NCBI GenBank assembly: GCA_038030265.1
Contig: CM075938.1
Location: 42,959,189-43,023,188, forward strand
Length of the DNA: 64,000 nt
Direction: 5' to 3'
From: Corythucha ciliata
Lineage: Eukaryota > Arthropoda > Insecta > Hemiptera > Tingidae
In this document: in pieces, positions 11,651 through 25,100 of the stretch
Position numbering within the stretch: the stretch's first letter is position 1
Layout of the letters: each line of letters opens with the position of its first letter
Translations under genes and position numbers: made by a program
Notes under the pieces: model-generated
Seen by the model: the letters and a program-made list of their open reading frames with translations, nothing else
Databases searched by the model: none
What the model was told of the DNA's origin: nothing

Positions 11651-12142
11651 TTCGATTTGCTATATATATATATTTATGGCCCTTTTTTGTTAGCACGATC
11701 ACGGTCGCAATTTTTGACTTAGGGCAACCAAATTTGGTCTAAAAATCAATAGCGTGAATATCTCGGACGAGTTCGTGATCCAGATGAATCGGTCCACGGG
11801 AACGGTGTGAAAGAGGGGTTTGAATTAGTTGAAAATTCGCTACCGCACGGCTGTTGCTGCAATTGCCCCCAAAATTGACTCGAGTAATGAAAAATGAACG
11901 CGCTTTCGTATGAGACCCTAGTGAACCAAATCCGTTGATATGGCAGGGGAGTTCTCGGCGGAGGGGAGCTATTAAATTAACGCTATGCCTTACTGGACCA
12001 CCCAATTACCAAAAAAATTCATTGACATTGTATTTTGAGCCGTCTCTTTTATTTTATTTGCCTACAGCCTAATAAATATTGAGTAAAAAATTCCGAGGTG
12101 GGCCAAAAAGGGAGGAACAAAAAAAAATTTTTTTTTAAAAAT

Positions 12143-12210
12143 TGTTTCGGATTCGAACCCAGGCACTTCGCATTCCGCAATGGTGAAATTGTGACATACC
12201 ATTTAACCTA
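12143..12210 (-). repeat. tRNA-like (SINE-like) sequence
   Basis: On the minus strand the sequence contains GGGTTCGAATCCG, a full Pol III B-box match, about 50 nt after TAGGTTAAATGGTATG, an imperfect A-box. A convincing cloverleaf does not form, so this is probably a tRNA-derived fragment rather than a working tRNA gene. Confidence 0.35.
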
Positions 12211-12942
12211 ATGTAACTGATCTGAAAATTAACGTAATCTGAAAAAAGTTTTGTTCCGACAGCAGCCTGTCGGGAGAAGTGCGTTTCATTCATGCGACAA
12301 TCGAGTCAAACCTCATAAGTTAGAACGATATCAATCAATTATGAATGAAATTTAGGCCGGAATAAAGATTTTAATTGCAAATAACTCCTCTAACAAGAGT
12401 CCGCCTTCCCATATCGTATAGGCAACCAAACCGACTCTGTTTCATTAACTCTGTTCACCGTTGTATGGTATATTTATTATATTTACATTTTTCATTTTCA
12501 TCACTTTGTTTCCCCTCAGTTGGTGCCAAAAAAGGGGCCTGCGGTAAAAAGAAACACGATTTTATGATTTTGACTTTCTATACCACGGCCTAAATGTCAT
12601 TCATAATCGATTGATATCGTTCTAACTTATGAGGTTTGACTCGATTGTCGCATGAATGAAATGCACTTCTCCCGACAGGCTGCTGTCGGAACAAAACTTT
12701 TATTCTTAACGGGAGCAAAAATCCAAACCCAAAATAAAAAATATTTTTTTCCTCGAGTCGGAGGACTTGGTTTTCCATATGACTTTGGTATTTACAAAGG
12801 ATTTGTACACGATTTCCTAGTCATGATTTATAACAAATTCACTATCGCCATAAGCAAGGCCAGATTACCGAAACGCTCTTGACTCAAGCTTGCAATAATA
12901 GAATTCCAAGCAAGCTTCTGGCAACTCCTCGAATCATGTATC

Positions 12943-13967
12943 CAGGGGCGTCTTTATGGGGGTGGATCGCCCCTAGCTAGGAAGTTGGAAAATAATTAAA
13001 TAACTTATTTTTAAGTATTAATTGGTAGTACCTAATACCTAGTACCTATTGGTAGTAATAAGTAGTAATTTGATGGTTTGAAAGAGCCAAACCCAGGAAA
13101 TTTTGCTTTTGAAAGAGCATATCCCGCGGAAAGAGCAAAGTTGCCTGAAATTTGAATTTGAAGGAGACGAAGCAGAATTTTTCCGTTAGGAAATCCATGT
13201 AACTGGCGTTTGTAATAGCCAAAATAACAAAATTTGGCTTTATGAGTTACTAAAATTCATAAATTTGGTTTTTGAAAAAGGTAAATTAGCTTTCGAATTA
13301 GTCAAAGCTGCGAAACCGATTTTAGAAAGAGCTAAAGCCACGATATTTTGTTTTTGAAAGAGGGAAAATCCGCGAAATGTCATGAAAAGGACAAAGTCAC
13401 GACATTTGGTTTTTAAACGAGCTTCATCAGTTTTTCGTAACAGCCCAAATTATAGGAAGAGCTTATTATGGCGTGAAATTCGTACCATCATAAATCGTGA
13501 ATGGCCAAAATTGGGGTTTGAAAGAGCTAAACCAAAGAAATTTGGTTTTTCAGACATCGAAAATCCCTAAAATTTGGATTCGAACGAGCTAAATGCGTAA
13601 AATTTGATTTTGAGAGGTCGACACTTGGGTTCAAAATAGACTCAATTGCGATATATTTGGTTTTAGAAAGAGCCAAACTCGCAGGATTTTGTTTTGGACC
13701 GGATCATTATGAGATATTGAGCTAAAATGTCTGGTTTTAGGTAGAATGTTCTGGATTCCGGGGCCCCCAAATTTTTTGTTTCAATCAAATCGCTAACACC
13801 AAATTCACCCAGATTCTTGAGCAGATATCAGACACTCCAAGAGACAGTCGACTTTCAGGCAATTTTTTTCAAGAAGAATATGAAGAAATTAGGCGAATAG
13901 GATAGGAGGGAAGGGAGAAAACACATATTACCGTCACCCCCGTCACAGAGGCCTAAAACCGCCCCTG
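12943..13967. mobile_element. hAT-like non-autonomous element with 8-bp target duplication
   Basis: The element starts CAGGGGCGTCTTTATGGGGG and ends CTAAAACCGCCCCTG. The flanking octamers are CATGTATC (12935-12942) and CGTGTATC (13968-13975), identical at 7 of 8 positions, as expected for a hAT 8-bp target duplication. There is no transposase. The interior is almost entirely array family A. Confidence 0.75.
13070..13720. repeat. Array family A inside the hAT-like element
   Basis: Diverged units GAAATTTGGTTTTTGAAAGA plus GC-T/C-AAA run through most of the element. The segment ATAAATTTGGTTTTTGAAAA to CGATATTTTGTTTTTGAAAG follows the same order of variants as 10015-10140. Confidence 0.65.
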
Positions 13968-13975
13968 CGTGTATC

Positions 13976-16056
13976 GAGGAGTATGGCAATGTCGAGAGTT
14001 CAGCCTGGCCAAAAAAGTGTGATTTAAGACGTTCAACCTTTTAGAAAAAATGGTCCGAGAGGCTGTATAGCGCGTTCCATATTATTTGTCGTATAAAAAC
14101 ACTTTATACGCTCAAGTTGTCAGAACTAAAACTAATATAATAGCCCCCCTCTCCCACCATAAAAAACATTCAATTTCACGCCAAAAATTCCAAATTAAAT
14201 TTAACGAGCCTACTCAACATGCGAATGGTGTCAAAAGCCTAAGAATTTCAATGCAAGGTACCTCTTATGAAAAATAACGTTTTTCTCCGCGTTTTTAAGG
14301 ATGTAAAAAAAAACAACGAATCCTACAAACCAAACAAAAGCATTCCAGTTGAAAATCCAAGAAATCGATAGCCAAATGTCGCCTAGAAATTGCGATATTT
14401 CTGGAAAAAGTGACGTCAGCCTAAAAAATCACTTGAAACATTGTTCTCTTACGGGTTGAGATAAAGCAGTCGGGGAGGTCGCGTCCCGTCCGACGCCTTT
14501 TCTTATGTAGTTTTACCCGTTTTTTTCCTTGACACCTATACCCATTTACCCTGCATGCACTGCATGTAAGAATTATCCTGTTCTTATGGATGTCTCAATA
14601 TTTTTACAATCTATTTTTTTTTACCAGCTCACTGTATTGTACTAGAAATACGGAGTTGAATAAACAATTTCTTAAAAATGTCTTTCTTGAGAGATTAATT
14701 CAGTGGGTAGCTAAGGACTGACGAAAATCACGTATTTTTTCGTAGCACTATTAGTTGGGGAGGAGGGGACGAGTGTGACGGGTGTTATTGGCACAATCCT
14801 ATCGGAAATAAAATTGTTCTCACGAATTAATTTTACACCCTTTCGTATTAGGCCTCTGGTGATATATTTTACGCTTTAAATAGTGGAGCGACAGTACCTT
14901 TACATTATACTTAGGGGTTGATCAACAAGAAAGACATTCCCGGTGGGAGTGAGGAGACGAGAAGCCTCCACTTTATGCGCCTGGTTTTCGATCGAACCAC
15001 CCCTTTGGTGAGCAAACGTTCAGGGGGCAATGCCCAAAGACACATGAAATTCCCGCATGCGTCCCCTCATTTTTACAGCTTTTATTTCATTTTTCAGTAG
15101 AAGCCTCGTTTTCGTGAGAGTGCGTGTAGAAACTATGATATTCCTTCAAAGAACGAGATAGAACTCTAGAGAGAATACATTGTATAAAAAAAAAAAGAAA
15201 AAAAAGATGAGTGTGAAATTGAAGAAATAGGCTGATGAAAAATTTGCCAATGTTTCGCTCGATAATCCACTACCGAAAAACATAATAAAGAGGGAACGGC
15301 AAGAAAAACATAATGAACCGTTTGGAAAGCGGCCCAACTGAACGTGATTGTAGGATTATTCACCCGTGCTGAGATTAGATGAGTAAGTAAGAAGCTCGTA
15401 ACAAGCAAATGGACAGTAAAAACAAAACGGTTGCGATTAGAAATGTGCGAGAAGCGTGAGATCTCCACGCCGCAATCTTTTTCTTGGCAAATAGTTTGTC
15501 TGCAGCACACCAATTGTGTTCACGTGTCATTGTATTTGAAGCACCTTTGATCGTATTTACAACTTTTCCTACGTCAAATTGATCCGAAAAGCGGCGTACC
15601 TACGTAAACCTTTTCGGGCAAACTTTGAAACCAAAAAGATCAATAAGAGCAAGTGAGAAGAGCGAGCTGAAACATTTTAAATTCACTTTTGCCTACTATT
15701 ATCTCTGATTCCTCTCTATCCTTCAAGTTCGCGCTTTAAAGGGTCATCTTCGTAGTTATCGGGGTCAATCAATAAGTGACACGTTTTTATTATTCGAAAC
15801 GAAACCTTTCCTGCCAATTAATACACGCGTTCTTTGAGCCATCATACATTTCTCTCCACCCCATAATATAATTATTTTTTTTAAATTACAAGTAAGTTAA
15901 ATTCATCTTCCCGGTGGGATTGCGGGGGAGTGGCTGTAGGTGATCTCGCTTATTGTAACGAGAAGAGGATAGTACGGGTTATGATTCAACGTCATCGCGA
16001 CGGCTGAGCCGCTCTGATCGCTTCTCGCGACTCTTTATTTTTCATGAATTTCTCTC
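13976..16056. other. Region upstream of dysc exon 1, no gene recognised
   Basis: No recognisable exon or transposon. A run of A/G at 15185-15206 and AT-rich text dominate. The dysc promoter and 5' untranslated leader are expected in or before this region, but I see no TATA box or initiator that I would defend. Confidence 0.35.
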
Positions 16057-16133
16057 ATGAAGATGTTCGAGGAGGACATACGATGGACACGAGGCCCAGG
16101 CAGCACCGGAGGCTCCTTATGCCACAGGCCCAG
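16057..16133 (+). CDS. dysc: dysc exon 1, start codon
   Basis: ATG at 16057 (a second ATG follows two codons later) is preceded in frame by TGA at 16045-16047, so translation cannot begin further upstream in this exon. It reads MKMFEEDIRWTRGPGSTGG and ends in AG before GTAAATA. The two leftover bases pair with the first G of the exon at 25392 to make an Arg codon, which supports the join. I have no family match for these residues, so an alternative promoter or first exon is possible. Confidence 0.55.
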
Positions 16134-19100
16134 GTAAATATTTTATTTATTACTTCCAAGTCCTGCAATTAGAATTTCCTTGTTCTTCCGGGTAGACATG
16201 CAGCATCATTTGAAGAAGGAAGCGAGTGAGATAAATAACAAGTGTCTATTCATGAGATGTCAGATTGGCAGAGTGCACACGACTCGCACGTAGAGGGTTA
16301 TAATTATTTCATCAATTTTTTTAATACGAGGGAGAAGAAATTATGAATATTACGCACAAGTGTGGGTTTCCTCTACCGTTAAGCCGAGTCTACCCACAAA
16401 AATCTACTACGTATCCCCAAAGGCTTCGACAACTACGGTCATTCGCCTATGAATACATTATCATTTTAACTTAAGCAGTAGCGCATAGCAAGGGAGGTGC
16501 GGCAGGTGCAGTCCGCACCAGGCATCACTTTCGCGGGGGACATCGCGAAATTGGGCTCGTAGCTAAACGGTAGAATATAAATAGATTCACTTTACCGAGA
16601 CAAAAATCGCGTGACTCGCTATTAAATGCACAATTTATCATAGAGCAAGAAAACTAAGTGAAATATAGAAATTACAAGTGAAAGAGTACTAAATGTCCTT
16701 CGAAATTCATCGTACAAACATACATTCTTCAATCTAGCAAGTACAGTATTTCTTAACATAAAAAACTGTACTTTCCTATCAAAATTGGTAAATGGGCACG
16801 AGGTATAATTGATGCACACAGATATCATGAAAATTCGAAGATAGGGCCAAAGACATAAACTTTAACAGCTTGATGAATTTTGCCTGAAATCTTAGATCGA
16901 AGTATGTTTATACAATTAATTTCGAAGGAACTTTAATGCTCTACAATTTTACTTGTGAAGATTTTTCCGTAGAACGCGTATTTTTTTATAGTTTCAAAAC
17001 CAAAAAAGCCCGAAAAAACCGCCCCCGGAGTTTCCACAAGGAAATTTTGGTGGAAAACAAAACCGCTCATTATACATACCGAAACAACACCCTAAAATTT
17101 CCTTTACTTTGGAATTCTGTCGAGGCGAAAGTATACCTGACTGCAGGACTATATTATAGTTGGGGGAATGAAAAGGAATAATGTTTTTGACTATATTGTC
17201 AAGATTCGCGCATAATTCCTGATTAACGAAGAACTATGAGTGTTTCATTATACAATGGGAGGAGAGGGGGCAACAAAAGGAGACCCGAACGTCCCCTGAG
17301 CACAACTATTTACGTAGTCCATCAGTCGCACTTTGAATATGTAGAAATGATGGGACACTTAGGATCCTCTCCATTTCCTCATGACCTTTTCCAAGACCTT
17401 TCTTTGTTGACCTTTCTACAATGTTTGGCATGAGTCCGGTTCTTCCTCTTTCCCCTCCGAAACTAATGTTCACACTAATAGATGCATAATGGTCAGGCAC
17501 TCCCCGCACAATGGACGCTGTGGAGGTCACACTCCGCGAGTATCAAATAAGAGTGCGTGATCCTACTGTGCACAATAAATAACCTTGCGGCATACATAAA
17601 CTGATATTTTCGGTATTTCGAGGGTATAGGGTTCAACTCGGTGCATACAAGCTCTTATATCCGGTGACGTCCTGAAAGCCTCTGTTGGCAGTTGGATGAA
17701 GAGTCGTCTTCTGGGACGAGGATTCGACAACTCTTAACCTAGCCTACCTCGCAGAATAGTATATAGTAAGCTTCCATAATTTAGTCAGTCGTTGACGTTA
17801 ACAGCCAACAAGTGTGTTTCACCCACACTTCATATTAGTCAGTCTGCATGATAATTATGTATATTTTTTCGAAGGAGTTTGAGCTACCAAGAGCGACATT
17901 ATAACGCCCACCTCAAAGGTAAAATTATTCATATGTCCGAGTGAATATTGATCTCTTTCAAACACAGCATGTACATAAGAGATTTGTGAGATGCGTGTGT
18001 AACAAAGCATCGGGTACGTGTTTTTACGAGGTTGGATGAAGTTAGGGCATTCGGTACCTAATCATTCGGCTCAGTGTTTGACGTTCACAACGTTGGAAAC
18101 GGAGAGGGGATATTGTGTAGACTAAGAGATATGAATGGGTCAACCGGGTATGCCCAATTTGTAATCTGGCATCGATAATTTCCCAGACCAATGTAGGTGA
18201 TCAAAAAGCAGCTCTTTCACCTTACGAACTCACCCAAGAAAAATTAATATTGTAACAATAGTTTGTAACGTTTTTTCGCCCAAATAAAATAATCTTAGAA
18301 TTAGCCAAAATTGACAATTAGAATTAGTAGCTCTATTACCCGGTGTTCAGCTCACAAAACTGATCGATTGCCCCGTGGATCCTGATGAAATATGTACTCC
18401 TGAAAAGGAGTACAGTTTGGAGATTTTAAGACATCAATCCTTATCAAGCTGAGCATAGGTTTCGCCGGGAAAGGTATCCGGATGCAGATAACATGACCAG
18501 ACGGTTCTAAAGTGGTTCTTGGATCGGTTCGACGCTGGAAGGAGACGGGCAAGATCATCAGGAGACGTCATTTACTTGCCCGACCTGATGATGGTGGAGA
18601 GCATCACGCTTGGGACACAGACAAACGTGTTTCAAGCAGAAGTAAGAGCGATTGAGGCGCGATGGAATTGCGGAGAAACGGGGATAAAAACAAAACAGGT
18701 AAATATCCGTATACTCCGACAGCCGGGCTGCCCTCTGCGTTACAGTCATACCGGTATAACCGAGGGTGACGGAGGGCCTGCAGGAGACGTACGTGGGAGT
18801 TACAGAAAATTACGTGACTTTAGTTTGGGTAGCGGGGCACTAGGCACTAGGGTGTTCGTGGTCCCACGAGCTAATGTGTATGAGCCTATTGATGGCTTTA
18901 GCATCGGTAGTCTCGGCAAGGCCAGGACCGAGCCCACAAAAAAGCACATTATTACTTATCCTTGGAAGCTGGAAAACAAGCCGATTTGACCATGCTGTCA
19001 CAATATTTCCAATTTCGACCATAAACGATGGGTACTCAACCCCGAAATTTGAGAAAGAAGTGGCAAGAGCATGCCCGGAAATTGAACTTTAATACTCATG

Positions 19101-22100
19101 GGCAGCCTCCGAAATCGCAAGGGACAACAATAATCCAATTCACCCTTTTCTCTGATTTGGCTCTGAAAAAACCCAATAAAATTCGCGGGGTTTAGTCGTG
19201 TAAAAACTCAAACCACTAAAAGTTCTAACCTCAAAACGTTCTGATCACAAAACGGTCTAACTACAAAAAAAAACCCCAACCACGAAAAAAATTGACCACA
19301 AAAAGCTTGAATTGCAATGATGAAGAACCACAAAAAGGACTAACCGCAAAAACAGTTTCCAGAAAAAAAATTAACCACAAAAAGCTTGAATCGCAATGAT
19401 CAAGAACCACGAAAAGGACTAACCGCAAAAACTGCCAAAACAGTTTCCCTCCAGTTGTCTGCCACTGTCCGCTACTTCTTCAGGCTGCTCAAGCACTAAT
19501 ATGTTCCTTGAATTACATCGTCAATAAATTCAAATGCAAATGTCACACCACGAAAATTGTCCTTTATCCGTCAAACACACTCAACTTATCTGCAAGAAAG
19601 TAACCGGAACACTGACAATGTGGCTTGGAAACTGAAAAATTGACCTGGAAAAACTTGCGAAGTAGCTAGAAAACTGACTATGTGACATGAAAATGGTCAA
19701 AGTGGCCTGGGAACTGACTAAGTGGGCTGGAAACCGGTGCAGACGGCAGGAAACAAGCGCGTTGCCTGAAAAAAGGCACAGTTACACGGGAGTGGCCTGA
19801 CAAAATGACTCGGCAATTGATGAAGTTACTTTGGGAATTGACTCAGTATATTAACCAGGAAACTAGCAATGGTCTAGACTAACTAGGTGGTCAGACATTG
19901 GGCGCAGTCAATGCTGGTCAGATTGGCTTCCTCAGTCACTGAAAAAAAGCCAGAAACTGTTCCAACAAGCGGAACACGAGAATTTTTTTTTTTTTTTTTT
20001 TTTTAAAGAGTGCCATAGTCACGAAATTTGTTTCCCATATTATGTAGAGACAAACCGCTAGGGTTTGAACGGCCCAAATCCAAAAGAGCTGACGGGCTTT
20101 GGAGGAGCCAAACGCCGAACTTTGGCATTTTAAAAGAGCCAAGCCCACGAAATTTGATTTGCGTACGAGCCAAATCCACGAAAGGATTTTTCAAAGAACG
20201 AAATCCACTAAATTGGGGTTTGAATGTCACATACCTAATTAGCACTTTATGGATCAATAATCGGAATCTCATATTTTCATAGCAATGATGAGCGTGATTG
20301 GTAGGAAATTTCGTGCCACCCTTTTGAATCCCGAACTGTCTCAACTTCCTTCGGATTTGGGAGCGATCGCCCCATTCACCTTCATCCCCTCCTTGTATCC
20401 GCCAGTACTCACCACTCAGTCGTGAAGTTTGCACCGAGCACCGAGGGTGCGGTTCAGCCTCACGGCTCTTCTTCGCCTTGACTGTCATTAATCCGACAGT
20501 TTGACCTTTAACCGGAGAATTTTCGTTCTCCGAAGCTACTGAACGACTATGAGCGTTCTTGTGTTGTGTGTGATTCGCGATTTTGACCAAGTAATAAAAA
20601 AAACGTGTACTTACGTGCACGACAACTTTATCCAGTGACATCTGCGAGAACTCAACTCACATCTCGTCGCCAATAAGATGTGTCCACTTTTGACCACTTG
20701 AGGGAAGGACAGAACTTAGTCCGAGTACAAGCTCAAACTTGAAACTTTCAGCGTTCCCCATTTGCACAAAATTCTGCATTTGGGCAGTTCATTTCCACCC
20801 GTCTTTTCTGAATTAAATCATATGTAAACGGAGAAGACGGGTGGAAATGAATTCCCCCCCCCCTCCGTTGCAGAATTTTATGCAAATGGGAAACGCTATT
20901 TATTGACATGCTTATGAAACCGAGAACATTGAGCTAGAGCCCCACCCAGGGCCCGAACCCCGAACACGTGCAAGACAAGGTACTAAGGTAGCGTAGAAGG
21001 CAACTCAACCTACAACGAACAACTCCCTTTCATTGCCACGGTTTCTCACTAAGCACCGCTCGTGGATGCTAACTTCTTCATACACTTGGTTCAGTGGTGG
21101 ATCCAGCATTTTATCAAGGGGGGGGGGGTCAAAGAAAAAATTTCCACCTCCCTGGTAGCAGGTGGGGAGGGATGCTTATCGCCAGTGAAAAAGAAAGATA
21201 TAGGAGCCACTTTTCCTGATTTTTCGGGTTTCTTTTCCCGGAAGAATGAAATCGAAATCCTTAAGGGGGATCCATTATCCAGCCTGAGTTTCGTACGAAT
21301 TTTCCCGCTTCTATTGTAGTGACGTGATAACTCAAGGGGTGCGTGTGGTCGCGGGACAAAACCTAAATTTCCTGCGCAGGACGGAACTTCCCGCGGGAAA
21401 TCGTGTTTTTTTGTTAGTGTTTTTGTTTTGTTTTGTTGTTTTTTTTTTCTACTAAAAAGTGAGATGAACGAGAGAAACCAGATAATCACTGTAACGTAAA
21501 ATGTATGTCTTTGGCCCCAAAATTTCCATTTTGAACACATCGAACACTTCTTATCTTTTATACTTCCCTTGCGCGTTCTCGTCAATAATTTTAGTGAAAT
21601 TTTCAAACGAAAATTTCAAGGAAATTTAGCCTGCATGACTGCACGTTTGTGAAGGGCTGTATCGCGGTACCTATTGGGTATTGGGCCTGAAACAAATTGT
21701 TTACCGGTAAATTTAGACTTCTAAATTCACTGTTGAAACATTTTTTATTAAATTTCGAAGTTGAAGAGCGTTAACTTTGCTTAAATTTAACATTCTTCAA
21801 CATTATACATGGAATATTTGTCTGTGGGACCTTTATCTTTCGAGTTACAGGCAAAAAACAAATACATGAAGAAAATCTCGCGGTTACCCCCGCCCTACAG
21901 TGGGACGAAACCCCCGAAAAGCGACCATAACCTAGAATTTCGAACTTTTTCCCCCGTCGTAGTTGAGAGTACATATGAATTCAAATACGTCTCAAGTAAA
22001 CGGAACCCATGTTTCTAGGAAAAAATTATAAAAATCTTCCGCGGACAAGAAACTTGTTCAAAAAAAGGCCCAAATTATTAGTATTGGGAAATTACAAACC

Positions 22101-25100
22101 AGACAGCTTTTAAAGAGAAATGGCCTTGGTTTTTCGAAAATGCCTTTGTAATGTGTCATTTATTATTGAACTGCATTGAGCGAAGTGGGTTTTTGGCCCC
22201 GCGATAATTTTATTCGAAGGGAAATATTCGTACCATTCCGCGGAAATAAGTAATTTTTAATTGTTTTGACTCGCCCGGATTTTTAAACTGTTTATCCCGT
22301 TCGCTCCTCTTAAACTAAAGCCTATTAGATTCTTCACATGCATGTCCTAAACGAAACCCATCAGCTTTCAGCTGCACGAATTTACGCCTTTTCCAATAAA
22401 GTTCACTTAACTGAGATGATCTTGAATTCCAATTTTACGAGGTAGTCCTGAATACCCCGCGTGTTAACGAGGCTACCTGTCCCGAGGGACTTACGCTCCG
22501 CTCAGCTGCAAGCAGTCTGAGTTTTAACGTGCGACCATTCCCGAATGCCTACATATAGGTCGACTCCGGGTTTGGCCTCACGGGGTTTGAACCAGATCAT
22601 TTACGTTGATCGGACGCGGCACACCTAGGTGCACCTACCAGTCGGTTAGGGGCGGATCACCCTAACCACGCACTGGTGGACGGCGCTTCTATCCAGAGCA
22701 CTGCTGATAACGGTCAGTTCCGATATTTCGGGGGGGCTCCCCCTCCCCCCGATGATCTATGTAAATTGCTGAATGGACAATAGCTTGTAGAAGGGGATGT
22801 TCAAAATGTGGATGCTAACTTCTTCATACACTTGGTTCAGTGGCGGATCCAGCATTTTATCAAGAGGGGGGGGGGTCAAAGAAAAAATGTTCACCTCCCT
22901 GGTAGCAGGTGGGGAGGGATGCTTACCGCTAGTGAAAAAGAAATATATAGAGGAGCCACTTTTCCTGATTTTTCGGGTTTCTTTTTCCGGAAGAATGAAA
23001 AAATGTTCACCTCCCTGGTAGCAGGGTGAGGGAGGGAGGTGGGGTAAAAATTTGCAGTTCTAGTCTCAGTCTTGTTCCAGGCACACGCCATAAAAATATT
23101 TTTAATATTCTGCAAAATGTAATAACACTTCTTCCCGAGAGGTAGCTTGCAGAATGGGCAAAACCTTACAGAACGAAGTGTTCAAAATTTTTCTCCTCAC
23201 TCAAAACACCACGCCGACTGCTAAACATTTATCTGACGAATGTCTGGTATGCGTTTGAGGCTGTATTTGCAATGTTGCAATGTTGGCGCTGCTGAAAAAA
23301 AAATAAATAAAAAAAAAAGAAAAAGAAAAAAAGAAGTGAACACCTCGTTCTTCAAGCTTTTGCCCATTCTGCAAGGTACCATTACTTTTGCAGAAAATTA
23401 AAAATATATTTGGGAGTACCTATATGTCTGAAACTAGACTGATTATGAGACTGTGTGCACACTTAGCAATGCGAAAATTTTTGAGCGTCCTTCAAAGCTC
23501 GCTTCGAAGCTTAGAGGCATTTACCTTAAAATGGGCTGTTACCATGTTAATCAATGTGGCACTGTCTTGTCCTGAGGTTCGTTCGCAGCGCGTATACAGT
23601 TTGCCCATTGAAATGTTGAAAACCTCAAAACAAAGGCATTTATAGGTTTTCGTCGCGTTTTTGGCATTTCGTCCTACTGTGTGGCGCCCTGGTGGTGAGG
23701 AGGGGGACTATGTTGTCATTTTGTTGAAATTCTCTGTCACCTAATCCTTTTCCTGCATTCGCCAAAGGTCAAGCCCCCCCCCCCACCCCCGGATGTTCAT
23801 TGGTCAGGCCACCAGAAAACGACTCTTTTAAAACATCTGGTGATGTACTTTTTTGTCCCTCCGTGCATGCGGGAAATCCCGCGCGGGACGGGACGCGAAA
23901 CGGGACCTCAGCCAAAAAATGCGTTACGATGAGTTCCCTAAAACTGTTGATTCGCTCTTTCACATTTAATTTTATTTTATTTTATTCATTTTCTTACCTC
24001 TAGTTTTGATTTTTGTATTTATTTTTTATTTTGTATTATTATTCTGACCTTAAGGGGGGGGGGTTCTGACCCATAACCTCCCAGCCGTGGATCCATCACT
24101 GACTTGGTTTACCCAACAAATTATACCACGGCCTTTAATGCCTCGTAAATATGCCTTAAATGTTCATCGCCTTTTGTTCCTCTCTACCACGAAGGATTTT
24201 CGCTTCGTGCTCCGACTTTTGTCCACATTAATTAACGAGGTTAAAGAAGGCGTTTGAGATGTCACCTGAATCTGACGGAGAATTTGCTGAAAGAATGACC
24301 CACGTTAGCCCACCGACACGAGCCGCATGTTAGCCGGTAAAGCCCGACCTCATCGACCCTCAGTCTTTGTCTTTGTCTTCCTGGACAGTTTAACACGCAG
24401 AGTGTAGTTATTAGGCTTTAAAAGTATAAGTACTCTAGCTACAGTGTCTGTTAGGTGACCCCCAGGGTCCCAGGGACTTCGAATCCAGTGGCGTACCCAG
24501 AGGGGGCTCGATAGGCGGATTGGCCCCTTCGTGAGGCCGTTGTTAGCCTAGTTTTTGCGAAATCCCAGCAATTCGAAGGGTATTTATTACAACAATCGTC
24601 CCCCACCCTCCAATCCCTGCCGCCCCGTCGCCGCCCAATCGTCCTTAGTAGGCTGCGGACTGCCGGAAATCCGCAATTTCCCCCTACGGAAGGATTTCTA
24701 GATACGCCCCTGTTCGAATTACCCCCTTTCCACCTCTATATTTCTCGGGAGGACAATCTCAATGGCTTCATTTTTTTTTTATTAATCTTTAACCAACTAT
24801 TTCTTGGAGCTCACCAGTGTAGGAGCAGCTTGAAGTCTGCCGATCAATGCCTTCAACGCGGTCATTTTATGCTGGTCTTGAGATAGTATGTGAGAGGGGC
24901 GCGGGGGTTAAGGATCACGAAAATGTAAGTGTGGCAAGGAGGTGGGGGGTCTGTAGGGTTTCGTTGCTTCATTCGTGCAATTATGGCAAGAAAATTCTAG
25001 TTCGGGAATAAGTGCGATTAAATGACACTGCGAGCGCAGATTGTTAAATAGCGATGAATGGAGCTCAAATTCCAAACCTACTAACTTTATACGACGCGTT

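Larger units (their letters stand above)
11312..12800. repeat. Foldback element whose left arm is split
   Basis: ACCAAAGTCATATGGAAAAC at 11312 is mirrored by GTTTTCCATATGACTTTGGT at about 12771-12790. Another arm pair, about 115 bp each, lies at 12245-12358 and 12593-12712 and shares TTCCGACAGCAGCCTGTCGG with its inverse. On the right the two arm parts are adjacent. On the left they are separated by about 830 bp (11412-12244), which I read as a later insertion into the left arm. Confidence 0.55.

Noticed and set aside
15166..15513. 115-codon minus-strand frame with hydrophobic stretches
   Set aside because: The apparent membrane-like segments come from T-rich composition and an A/T run; no splice or family support.
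20003..20641. 212-codon open frame on the minus strand
   Set aside because: Much of it translates family A array units, and it includes a poly-Lys stretch from the T-run; no domain is visible.
21091..21606. 171-codon minus-strand frame
   Set aside because: It spans the duplicated hAT-like end and simple T/G-rich sequence; the same protein text reappears wherever that end is copied.
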